From: Ophiura sarsii
Taxonomy: Eukaryota; Echinodermata; Ophiuroidea; Amphilepidida; Ophiuridae
DNA: 64,000 bases
Reading direction: 5' to 3'
NCBI GenBank assembly: GCA_035610835.1
Contig: CM069459.1
Coordinates: 29,734,366 to 29,798,365 of the forward strand
The translations under genes and the position numbers were made by a program. The notes beneath the pieces were generated by a model that searched no databases, was not told the DNA's origin, and was given only the letters and a program-made list of their open reading frames with translations. Positions 48,905 to 60,800 of this stretch are shown piece by piece. Each line of letters starts with the position of its first letter. Within the stretch, counting starts at the first letter, position 1.

Positions 48905-49289
48905 CTTAATTTATATATGGCCATGTGTTATGAACTCGCCACCCTTAGCGTTACATTACAAATATTATGAATGTTTACACCAATTGAGTTTCAAATCGGA
49001 ATATCTCCACAACTATCAACCTTATACTAGCAAAGGTATACATTTTTGGAAAGCTGAAGGCATAAGCAATCTAAATATACACATTTCAACTCATTATACA
49101 GGGTGACCTTGAAATTATACAGGTGGAAAAAATAAATTCCGGATAAAAAGTGGGTTACTTAATGCATTGCTTATTACTAACTAATACAGTAATAAACTGA
49201 AAGTAAACAATATGATTTGGTTAGAGGATGGTGAAGCCTACTGACCATGGAGAAAGAAAAATCACAGTTGCTTGTTAATCTCAGAATAC

Positions 49290-49389
49290 NNNNNNNNNNN
49301 NNNNNNNNNNNNNNNNNNNNNNNNNNNNNNNNNNNNNNNNNNNNNNNNNNNNNNNNNNNNNNNNNNNNNNNNNNNNNNNNNNNNNNNNN
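49290..49389. other. Assembly gap, 100 N
   Basis: Exactly 100 N bases, the usual placeholder for a gap of unknown size. Four reported ORFs that cross it are meaningless. Confidence 0.99.
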
Positions 49390-49488
49390 GAATTCCACGG
49401 TTGATGAGGTTGCGGCGTGCGCTATGCAAAAACAAAGCTAGCGATATCTTAAAATAGAAGCCCATCCAAAGGCCGTAATAAATGCGTT

Positions 49489-49735
49489 TTAACACTTTTC
49501 ACGCGGCTATTATTTTCAACATACACAAAACAGATTTTTGAGAAACCTTTAACAATTTTCAAAGTCTATCTCAAGGATTACTGACCCAATACTAGGCATG
49601 TTTATACTTATGTCAATGCATTTCTCACGATGATTCCAGATATGGTACTGAAATTCCATAATTTTGACATTTTTTAAACATTTTGTAAAATATTGGAATG
49701 TCGTCTGCAGCTGCCTGCCGCATGGAAAGTGTTAA
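49489..49735 (-). mobile_element. TTAA MITE (CTGCAGACG family), copy D
   Basis: TTAACACTTTTCACGCGG on the left faces GCATGGAAAGTGTTAA on the right, with TTAA on both sides. GTCGTCTGCAGCTGCCTGCC lies next to the right end, so the orientation matches 4836-5071. Confidence 0.8.
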
Positions 49736-49849
49736 AGCTTTCTTTATCAAGGCATTGTTTGTTACAGTTACATCAAAAAAGGTCAATTTTGGGGCAAAAT
49801 GTGTTTTGGTGAGCGGGGTGGGGGGGGGGGGGGGGATGTAAATGATAAG

Positions 49850-50342
49850 GGAGCAGTTCCATTTGTACGCGATAAAAATTGCGAGAATGTTCCGGGCCCC
49901 GATGAGTTTTTTATCAGGCCCCGATGAGATTTTTAGCGCGAACAGTTCCGAGTAGCAAAGGATTATTTATCGAGTAGCGTATTACCGCTTGTTTGAATAT
50001 AACGAAAGATAAGTGGTCGGTATGTAAATAGAGCTTCGGGTTATTTATTCTATATAGTTGTAAGGTACAAATTCAGCATTTCATGTTTTTAGAGATAATG
50101 TTATTGATTATGGATGTTTAACGTAAATTGTATTATCCTCGTGTATTTGCTAAACAATGTCCCGCTCTATTTGCTAAACATACCCCAGGGTATGGCAGAG
50201 GCCTCGTATCGGGCCCCGATGTCTATTTTATCGGGGCCTGATGACTATTTTATCGCGGATCAACTTGAAAAACATCGGGTCCAAAACATATCAGGCCCCG
50301 ATACAGTCGCGATAATTTATCGCGTATAAATGGAACTGTTCT
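49850..50342. mobile_element. Inverted-repeat element rich in GGGCCCCGATGA words
   Basis: CAGTTCCATTTGTACGCGAT on the left (49854) faces ATCGCGTATAAATGGAACTG on the right. GGGCCCCGATGA-type words recur at ~49893, 49918, 50212, 50235 and 50293. No clear target duplication. No coding signal. Confidence 0.65.
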
Positions 50343-50975
50343 CTAACTTGATAACGATATACTTCCTTGCCTCTGCATGCTTGCTTGGTATGTCTCCATC
50401 ATTTCTGACAGTTGATGACCTTCATGATGGCTCTCAACTGTGTTGTCGGTCGGGCAGCAGCTAGTTGATACACCACTGGTGAGGTTGTCCATTTCTTAAC
50501 GAAATTTTAATCCTGTCAATCCGCCTTGAATCCGGGCGCCCGCGTCTATTTGAGCCCTCAATTTGACCTGGACAAGGACTTTTCAAGGCAGTCATTCTAT
50601 CAATTAGTAAAATTATGTTGATCTGATTTTTTTCCAGGAATTATTGCAATCAACCTACTAACATATAAAGACACTACGGAATACAAAAGGATACTTTTAT
50701 CAGTTTTGTAATTTCATTTGACACTTATATTTATATTCGCCAGTTATTTTAAACATTAAAGGGGTATTCATATAGCTTTACGTAACATGATTATATAGCA
50801 CCATCTTATAGTGAAGTTGTCTGTTATCATTGTAACATAGGCCTATTTGACATATTTATTTAAAGAGTAACTGTTAAAAAACCATAAATAATGGTCCAGT
50901 AATCCATTTAAGAGATAATAATGCATGAAGTACATTGGTACAAAAAAGGTACATTGCTATAACAACAAAAAAGTA

Positions 50976-51455
50976 GGGTAGGTGTGGGTAATACGGGACC
51001 TTTAAGACATTTGCATACCGTCATGCTGGCTGTCCCATACTACCTTCTCCCATTGTGAACCCACGGCTCCCATTCAATGCATCAAACACCAATGTACACT
51101 GTACTAGCGAAGCACACACGCAATACATGTTGGACCAACACCTGAAACATGCTTTAATGCAAGAATTCAGGTCACGCCCCCTTTCCTTTTCTTTACCATC
51201 ATATTCTATGAAAACACTACTTTTTATATTTGACCAAAAATATGGGTGCATTTTTCCTTAAATTGACAGGTTGCGGTGATTTTCTGGCTGGTAATTCTTC
51301 CGGTAGCTTTGATAATAGTCATGAAATTGACTAAGGGTTTGATCTAACTATAGAGGGCGCTATTTAAAGTGCTAGTAATGCCAGACGGCTGTAGATGAGA
51401 TTTCAGTGATGCGGTCCCGTATTACCTTACGGTCCCGTATTACCCACACCTACCC
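50976..51455. mobile_element. TA-flanked DNA transposon, TIR GGGTAGGTGTGGGTAATACG
   Basis: GGGTAGGTGTGGGTAATACG GGACC (50976) faces GGTCCCGTATTACCCACACC TACCC (to 51455), both flanked by TA. A second GGTCCCGTATTACC lies just inside the right end. The plan resembles the element at 21674-22515 (G-rich TIR, repeated subterminal motif, TA flank). Confidence 0.8.
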
Positions 51456-51499
51456 TATACTAAAAATAAAAAAGTAGACCAAAGTTAGCCCTTTTCAAA

Positions 51500-53615
51500 C
51501 TATATAATTTTTGTTGAGTGATTCGGTCATCATGATTAGCAGTATTTGTAATAATAAATATCATGAATATGATTAACCCTATTAAAGTCCAAATAGGATC
51601 GGTTACATCATTAACAGCTATGGGTTACAAATGGGTTTTAACGCCCCGTGCTATTATATTACAGCGGGTACCCGCTACCACACTAGCCAAATTAAAAGTG
51701 CTTAGGTTTACTGTAGGTATACCGCATTGCATCGTGGGATGTGTGAGACCACCATAATTACTTGCGTGTTTGATCGAGGACCATGAGAGATTGAAAAATG
51801 TTAACACAAACAATTTTACAAACTCATAAACGAAACTGTTTTTAACAAAAAGAACACAATCTAAACGTAGTGTTTTTACACAAAATAACAAAATCAAAAC
51901 TGTTCCATGCATGGTTATATGGAACCAGGTTACTTTATGCACAAATCTCATACAAAACCTGTACATACGTAATTCATCTTTTATATATGAAATCATAATG
52001 CCGGATAGATTATAGTAGATTCATAAACTCTGGCGCATCGGTATCGATTTTGGACCTCGTCCATTGGGCGTTAGAGGAACCCATTTTGACCAATGATGAA
52101 ACAGCGGTACTTTTATAGATGTTATTATCATGATTATTTGCGCTCCATAATCAAATGCTATTCATGATAGTGTGGCTTTATGAATAGGGCTGATCATATA
52201 GCTTTACAATCACGACAACCAAAAACTTAATCCAGCAGCTTCAATGTGTTATCCCTTTGGAAGCGGTTACCACAAATAAAACAAATCGACCATCATCGAC
52301 CGTATACAGGTTTCGAAAGAAAAATATTATGTATGTCATTTTACCTATTCATAATTTAGTGGATACTTATTATTTTCCGTTTTTATTATGCACGTGGAAT
52401 AAAGGAAACTTTAAAATGAAAATAACAGTTCTACGTATTTATTTGCGTGAAAAAACCGGAAAATAATTCAATAATCATTTTTTTATATACCTAGGTACAA
52501 AACCATTTGTCCTAATTAAATGGAAAAACAGTTATATCAACCAAGATACGGATTATAAACGTTACTTTTAAGTATTTCTGGCTATAAGACCACTGAATAC
52601 CTTTATCAATATATCTGAATAACAATACATTTCTTTATCGTTATGCGATATCCAACCGCAAGTTCCCTGTCACTAGGTACATAGTGGTGACTACATCACA
52701 GTAGTACATGCACACGAAGACACGGTATTAATCTTACATATTACGATTAAATTCGAGTGCCTCCCCCTCTTTTGCTTCTGTTACCTCTTTACTGAAATGG
52801 TAAATCGCTAAAATCGGCCAATGTCTGCGAATCGACTAGAGCCTCGATAATCCCTTACCAACGATTCCGATCTAAACTAGTAGTAGCACACACTGCATCA
52901 TCTGTGTTTATACCTGGTCGTAATACTGGGTTGTGTCGTTTTGGCGAGCCGGCCGTAGGTGTTCAGTAAATTGACCGGTTACTGAATTTGAGCAGGATCT
53001 ATGATTTGAACGATAGAGGGGGTTTATGGTCAGTGGATATACTAATTGGTCAGTGGAATCATGAAAGTATGGTGGAGTTCATCCGTGCCCTGGTGATGGT
53101 CAGTGTATTAAAATAAAACCGATCGTTTTGGCTCGCCGGCCTAAAACAAAACACGTCATGCTTTAGTTTCAAGGTTTTCTTGAATACCCAACCAGTTTCA
53201 CACAGACCCCCTACCCTCAAATGTCAACCCCGACGAATTATTATGCATATGTGACCCATGTAGGAAATGCAAAGCTTCTATTCATCATATTTCCGGATTC
53301 TTCAGGCTGAATTTCAATTATGAGGTATCAATTTAAAGCTTGATTTTGGCAAGTTTTGATGATGTTAAAATCAGCCATTGGACAAAAGAAAGTATATAGT
53401 AAGTAAGAATAATGATTTGGTGGTGTCGGCAGTTACACAGGCTGTAAACCAACATACTTCATACTACTAGTATTTGATTGTGTAAGTTGTGTCTGAAAAC
53501 ATGTCATTAAGCAACACTATTAGTTTTCAATAAAAAATTAGAGCAAAAACAAAAAACTAGATTTTTATAGAATTTTTACCTAGGGAGTCTAAAAAAAAAG
53601 AAAAAAAAAGAAGAA
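51500..53615. other. Intergenic, nothing firm recognised
   Basis: About 2 kb of AT-rich sequence with no repeat of note except a loose inverted pair TTTTGGCGAGCCGGCC (52939) / TTTTGGCTCGCCGGCC (53127). No ORF shows recognisable protein character. Confidence 0.5.
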
Positions 53616-53624
53616 AAAAACTGA

Positions 53625-54465
<841 letters not shown>

Positions 54466-55819
54466 AATTATGAAAATCATAACAAGAATGGGGGCAAGAT
54501 ACCTTGCATCTTATATATTTCCCGTAGTTAACGTTTGTATAGGGCGTCGAATATTATTGACATTTAGACAAGTAACGTGATCAATTAAAATATTTCGGGT
54601 GATGGCGGAAAGCTATGTACTACAGACAAATCGGCACCTGGTTTTGCCCGATTGATAAAACGTTTGATCACGTCTTCAATCGGCAAGTTTATCATTTCCC
54701 ACGGTACTTGCATTCAAGTTCATTTGTTCATAAAGTTGTTTGCTACGGCTGGGCGAGTTCGTTTCCTGTACGTAGTTGGCACGAAACTTGTTTTTCTAGG
54801 TTTTTTTAAAATTGTATCCTGTTTATTCAAATGACGAGTTTGACAAAAGTTTATTTATTAACTTATTTATTGGTTTTTGATAGTCAACAATTCAGATATG
54901 TTTGTTCAAAACAACATTTTTCAGGATTAAAAACAAACCAAACAAAAACAAATCAATGTGGAATAGGGGTTCTACCTTCATGAGGGACTAAAATAATGAA
55001 AAATACATCTCATGGTATATTTTGCTTTCAAAAGAATACACTCTTGGTAAGCCTCACCTGGGACCCTTTTTTTGACACGCCCTGCACAAATAAAACAACA
55101 AATCAACAACCCGATAATCATAGAGATAAGTGCTAAATAGTCGGACAACAGAATATTGATACAATAACAAATCAATAACCCCATATGCACTACATACGTG
55201 CACGGGGACCATGAAATTATAATAGTAATTAATCAACATCCCTATCAACATAGGTATTCTTTTCTTTCTGTTTTGGTTCAACAATACAAACTGAGCCAAG
55301 AAAAAACCCTTCACAATCACAATGATCAAGTTGAAATTAGTGTTTTAATTGGGCTCGCCCCTCCCTCAACAAAATCAGCACTACAGGAACTACCCCTTTA
55401 TTAGCCAAACTAAATTCAAATAGTTACTCCTTACTCCGAGACAATAACCTTCATTTTCTAGTCACCTAGGGTCAACTAATTAACTTGTTGTGACTTGGGA
55501 GTGTTTCAGTATTTTACTAGCTCTTAGTGTTTGTTCGTAGCTACGGAACTGCTTTTTAAATTGTGTTCTTCCTGTCAAATTCCATTAGGTGATAACGGCG
55601 GCGATAACAGTGGAACGAATATTCACTTAACCATGGCCCGAAAATTCAAAGGGTTGTTGAAAATCTTCAGGGGTGCGTCATCATGGTCATGGTACATGAA
55701 CAAGTGATGCACTTCGGTAAAAGGACACACCATTCCCTGAGATCGTATAGTGCGTTATATGTTGGTGAATAAAAACTCTGAAATCTGATGGATACTAAGC
55801 TATGACTGAGAGACCATCA

Positions 55820-56500
55820 CAATAAAAAGACGTGTAAGATAATACTAGCCTATAGGTAACATGGATATGTACGTGTTACACTACACTACAATGCGTAAGG
55901 TTTAGACAAATAGTACGTGTAAGGTTACACTTAGGCCTTCAAGGTGTAAGGTTAGACATCTAATCTTACACGTCGAAGATGAGCAAATACATTTTACAAA
56001 TGATTTATTCCGTAAAGAGCATAAGCTATAGTAGGATATCCAATATGTGTTTGACATTGAATTTCCACCTCACCCTCCTCACACGTGTCTGTTTGAATTA
56101 TACTTTTTCGCAAATATTATATACAAAGTTTCGAAATTGTTACCCCTCATGCCCTTCCCCCAGAAACGCAAATGACAGTGACCTAGGGCGTTTAGGTGAT
56201 CTCTTTTACATCCCTTGCGCTCATTTTGACACCTTACACTCTTTTAAAAATCGCCATTCTATTTATCTTATTTGTATGGTGCCCTCTGCCCTCCCCTAGT
56301 AAACAGTGTTACAAAAACGTCTCAGAAGGACGAGGTTAGCACATTTTGCAGAATTTGTACATCTTTAGAAGTGTGAGATGTTATCGTAGACATCTAACCT
56401 TACACCTTGTAAGTGTAACCCCGTAACCCCCACACGCTGTATGTGTATAACCCTACGCGCGCGTTGTATGTGTATAACCTTATGTTGTACATGTATTAGC
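55820..56500. repeat. Degenerate GTGTAAGGTTACAC-type repeat cluster
   Basis: Words such as GTGTAAGGTTACAC, GGTGTAAGGTTAGACATCTA, ATCTAATCTTACAC, ATCTAACCTTACACC and TGTGTATAACCCTA/TGTGTATAACCTTA recur at 55830-55975 and 56385-56490, and again near 57530-57550. It looks like an old repeat broken by later insertions. Confidence 0.6.
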
Positions 56501-56501
56501 C

Positions 56502-57139
56502 TAGAACTGGAATCGGTCACTCGCGGTAATATAATACTATCTGATAGTATTATATTACCGCGAGTGACCGATTCCAGTTCTCACATGAGCGGTGAAGCCG
56601 CGATTTCGCGACTTCGTCGCGAGAGACCCTGGTAATCCACCAAACCTGGCCATGCCAAAACCTGGCGCGGTCCCCACTAGGTGCCGTACAGATCATTTTG
56701 ACATATTATTGCATGGCCAAACTATATACTATTCCGCACACCTCGTAAACCAACGGAGGACCAATTATAACGGTTGTGTTAGGGCGGCACCCTCAGATGT
56801 CATACAAGATGATGGACACTATCGCGTGCTATCAGCATGGGGGTGTTCCTTGCTGGTAAACTTTGTGCACAAATATTCGCGGTACTACTATTCTGAACTA
56901 TATAATTCAAATGTGAATATTTATTTACCAGACATTTTTAAATAAGAGGAAGCTATTTATAAACGTCAGAACAGTATTAAAATTAATTAAACGAAGAGTA
57001 TTTGTTTCGTTTGGCAACTATTTTTTGCACGGAGGCTCCCTTAGGAGTCATAAAACGTACAGTAGAATATCTAGGTCCCTCACGGCTTCGCCGTTTGAAA
57101 TCAGTGTACTAAAACCGTGAGTAACCGATTCCAGTTCTA
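56502..57139. mobile_element. Foldback/Mutator-like element with a 9-bp TSD GTATTAGCC
   Basis: TIR TAGAACTGGAATCGGTCACT (56502) faces GTAACCGATTCCAGTTCTA (to 57139), differing at two positions in ~26. Perfect 9-bp GTATTAGCC lies on both sides (56493-56501, 57140-57148). The left end contains an extra inverted copy of the TIR, giving a perfect 79-nt palindrome (56503-56581). A 118-codon ORF (56592-56945) has no recognisable transposase motif. 9-bp duplications are typical of Mutator/Foldback elements. Confidence 0.85.
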
Positions 57140-57149
57140 GTATTAGCCT

Positions 57150-57157
57150 TACTTAAC

Positions 57158-57193
<36 letters not shown>

Positions 57194-57481
57194 ACTCGGT
57201 TATTTTTTGGTAGAGATGTGCCGCCATCAAAATGAAAATCGACCGAAACATTTACAAATTTGGGGGAAAATGGACCGATACGTTTACAGGAAACCCATAA
57301 TTTTCCTATATATTTGACAGATTTTGCTAAAATGTATGTGAAAAACAGCAAAATTATGGATATTAGACCCATACATTTAACAAAACGGCTATAAAAAGGG
57401 ATCATTCATTTACCAGTCAGATGAAAAACGGGGCCCTAGTTGGCGGCACATTCCTGTAACATAAAATCTACAAAGTACCCC

Positions 57482-57515
<34 letters not shown>

Positions 57516-57520
57516 TAGAA
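57150..57520. mobile_element. Poly-G/poly-C bounded foldback element
   Basis: A ~33-base G run (57160-57192) then GTACTCGG and GTAGAGATGTGCCGCCA. At the right are TGGCGGCACATTCCTGTAAC, AAAGTACCCCA and a ~35-base C run (57481-57515). The ends are thus inverted G-run/GTAC/GTGCCGCC blocks. Exact boundaries and target duplication are obscured by the homopolymers. Confidence 0.6.
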
Positions 57521-57597
57521 CCTTACAGGTTGTACGTGTAACCTTATCAAGTACAAAAATTACCACATTCATTATATGCATGAACTTATCTACACAG

Positions 57598-57869
57598 ATA
57601 TCGGTATCATGGCGACTATCATACCAGAGAAGCTACATCACTCAGTCTGGTATAAGTTACTTATGTGATCAAGATGACATCGACACTAACAGAACCATCC
57701 CCATTCTAGAGAGTAATCTAAGATGCAAAGGTTGTTTAAAAACGAAGATGGGAAAGATCAACACTTTACCAGCGGAAGTTCGGTGCACGGATTACAATGC
57801 GGATCAAGACTGGATGACCGGGATCAGCAAACAGGTCGTCACTCTCAAAAACCATGAAGCCATAATAGG
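57598..57869 (+). CDS. Gene 2 exon a
   Basis: Acceptor ATCTACACAG ends at 57597 and donor GTAAGA starts at 57870. It is 90 codons plus two bases. Cysteines occur in YLCDQDD, LRCKGCLK and VRCTDY. The Trp residues in SWRLSY and DWMTGI are characteristic positions of the family. An ATG at 57580 is upstream of the acceptor and probably not used. Confidence 0.7.
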
Positions 57870-60800
57870 GTAAGATATCATTCTTAATTAAATGACTTCT
57901 GGAGGGCACCTGATAACATAATACTGAAGTTCAATTGATGTTAAAACGGTTTGAAATATCTATAGCATTATTTTCAATGAATCGTTTATAATGTTTCAAT
58001 TAAAAGTGACTTTAGCGTCAGTTATGTCACAATTGGCTTCACAGATGCCAATAGTACCTGAAATCAGAAGAACCGTCGTATGGTGCCAAATAGGCAATGA
58101 CTTCATCCGAAAAGGAAACATGGAATGTTAAATGAAGTTTTTGATTCCCATGAACTGGAATCCAAAGTTATGACAATAAAGACGTTTCAACCGGTTAACT
58201 GCATTTTTGTTTTGTTTTGTTTTTTTAATTTTTAGAATCTCAAATTCCCGATTTGTTTGGTAAAAAAAAACAACGACTGATCTTACCTGAGAAGTCCATT
58301 TGCTCATAGAACAGGGGTTGTTCGTGGCTTAAAGTAAATATAGCGACATTTATAGGTACCATTTGTTTGCAGTGAGAGTATCTTAAAAGGACAAGAAATA
58401 GAATAAAAATATGACATTTTCGTTTGGTAAACGTATTCTCTTATTATAGAGCACGGCAAAATATGTGCTACCCTAACCTAACCTCCTAACCGGGTTAATA
58501 ACCGGGATCACAATTCTGGCCGAGTAACCAAATCAAGCCCCGCCCAGCTACGGCCCTCAGCTTCGGCTCTCATTCTCAGCTATACTTGTTCGCGCAGTGT
58601 ACTGCGCTCACTATACAGGCTCGTTTGATTACGTCATCGAAAACCGTCCGCACATGCGCTTGGAGAAAGGCTTGAACGTAGCATTTTGTAGTATTTAAAG
58701 GGGTTAGGGTTAACAGAAATTTCCACTGCCGTTATGTATTCGGTTTTGAACTAACTACTTGATTTTGTTTATTATTTCTTCTAGATTGAATTCAGGTTTC
58801 GACCACGTTTTGCTGCAATCATCTATGATATCAAATTCCCTAGTTATTGATGATGACTTTCGATCTGGTGATTGGGCTCTTAGAGCAAAGGTTAACTTGA
58901 AGCCTCGTCCAAATAAGAAGATCAATTCACCTCCCGTCGCTAGCATGGCGCCTGTAATTCAAACTCCGAACCACTGTTCCAGAACAATAACTGTTCCAGG
59001 TGAGTTATCCCAGACATACAGGCGTCCATTTACAAAGATCTGAACTTTAGGATATTTTAAAGGAGGTGTCTCGCAAGCATAAAAGTGTGCATTATATGTT
59101 AGACAAACAACTATCGAGCCCAACTTTTGTAATTAAATGGAACAAAACACTACACTTATGACTAAAACAAATAAAAAACGCAATCTCTCAACATGCACTT
59201 TTTAAAATCCGCGGCAATCGAAAGTCCCAGTGTCGATGATGTCATATTTATACAATGCACATGCGCACATTTGAGCACCGATACCCATGACGTCATCGAC
59301 ACCGGGACTTTCCATCGCCGCGAATTAAAAAAAATGTGTGTTGAGTGATGGCAGTTTTTATTCATTTTTGTAACTAGTATGGTGTTTTGTTCTATATAAT
59401 TACGTAATTTCGGCTCAATAATTATTTTTCTAACAAATAATGCTAAATGTTGTGCTTGCGGGACCCTTCCTTTAAGGTAATTGAATGATCAAGTTCGTAC
59501 CCGATGAAGTATTTTACTTCAATGGTGTTCAATCGAATGTGATTAAGTCAGCGGTGACTTGCCAAAATTTGGAAAAGGTCGCTATAGGCCATAACCAAAT
59601 CGCTGCAATTGACTTCTAACCAATTCGCGCGCGACTGGTCGTTCGATCTATGAATGAAGTAGCTGTAAGCGATGTTTGTTTCAAAGTCCACTCCAGTGAC
59701 TTAATCGCAGGCGATGTAAGCCTGAGAGTATGTTATGAGCATCATTTTTCCAAAAGCTGAGGTAACTGAGAAAACACGCAATGAATTTCCGACAGCTCTT
59801 ATTTTAATTTTAATTTTTCAATTTTTAATTTAGACATACACTTTTGAGACAGTGGCTTAATCACTAATGCGCATTAAACGTGGATAAATTATTTTCTATG
59901 GCACCCTTCCCTGTCTGAGCTGTAATAGAAATAAGTATTATGCGACATAAAATTGGGGTATGTCGTTCATCTGCTACGAACTGCGGATGGACAGGGACTA
60001 CAGTCCCCCATATCACTGATTGATCACCCCGTCTGAACGCTATTAAAGCTACCCGCTTGAATAGCTAACCATGCATAACATGCAAACCTAATCCAGGGAT
60101 TCTGTAACAAACACCTGATACCTTTTTCTTGATAAAGTTCATCAGGACTGTTATAATAAGATGATTGAAGAAAATTCAGTATATCTATAGTCCAAGGAAA
60201 ACCACTTACGTGTGGACGTTTCGGAAACAAGCTGTTTCCTTTATCAACACTTGATGTGGAGTGATGACGATCTGCTGTTTACAACACGTGATATTGGTTG
60301 CTTAGTTGCAGTGATGCTAGATGATTTATCCGCAATCAGTAGATCGTCAAACACATGACTCAGATTGTATTGCCCCTCGTCTTTTTTAATTGTCTTGCCC
60401 TGTTTTCTAATAGCGATTGCCTCTTTGATCCAGCGTTTGTATCAATTAGCCTCTCTGCCTACGATCCCTCCCTCTTCCCAGTCGATTACATGATTTTTGT
60501 ACATTACGTGGTCGGTGATAGCCGATTTGTTAATGGCGGATTGAGAGCTCTTACGGGATGCTCTGGTGCGAACTGAAGTCACCGCTCTTTCGGACTCTGT
60601 CTTGTGCTCCTCTAATCGCTTACCGACTTTTCGACCAGTCTCTCCTATGTAAGGCGTGTCATAGTTTTTGCATGGTATTGAATAGATGACATCGGTGGTA
60701 TGGAGAGGGTCACGTTTTCTAAGAGTGTTAAAATTGTACAACATATCTACAGCCATGAAACCGCACACAGTTCATTTTTAGTTATCTTTTCCAAACCAAA

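Noticed and set aside
56592..56945. 118-codon ORF in the foldback element
   Set aside because: No transposase motif seen and the frame is not supported by any second exon; kept only as element content.
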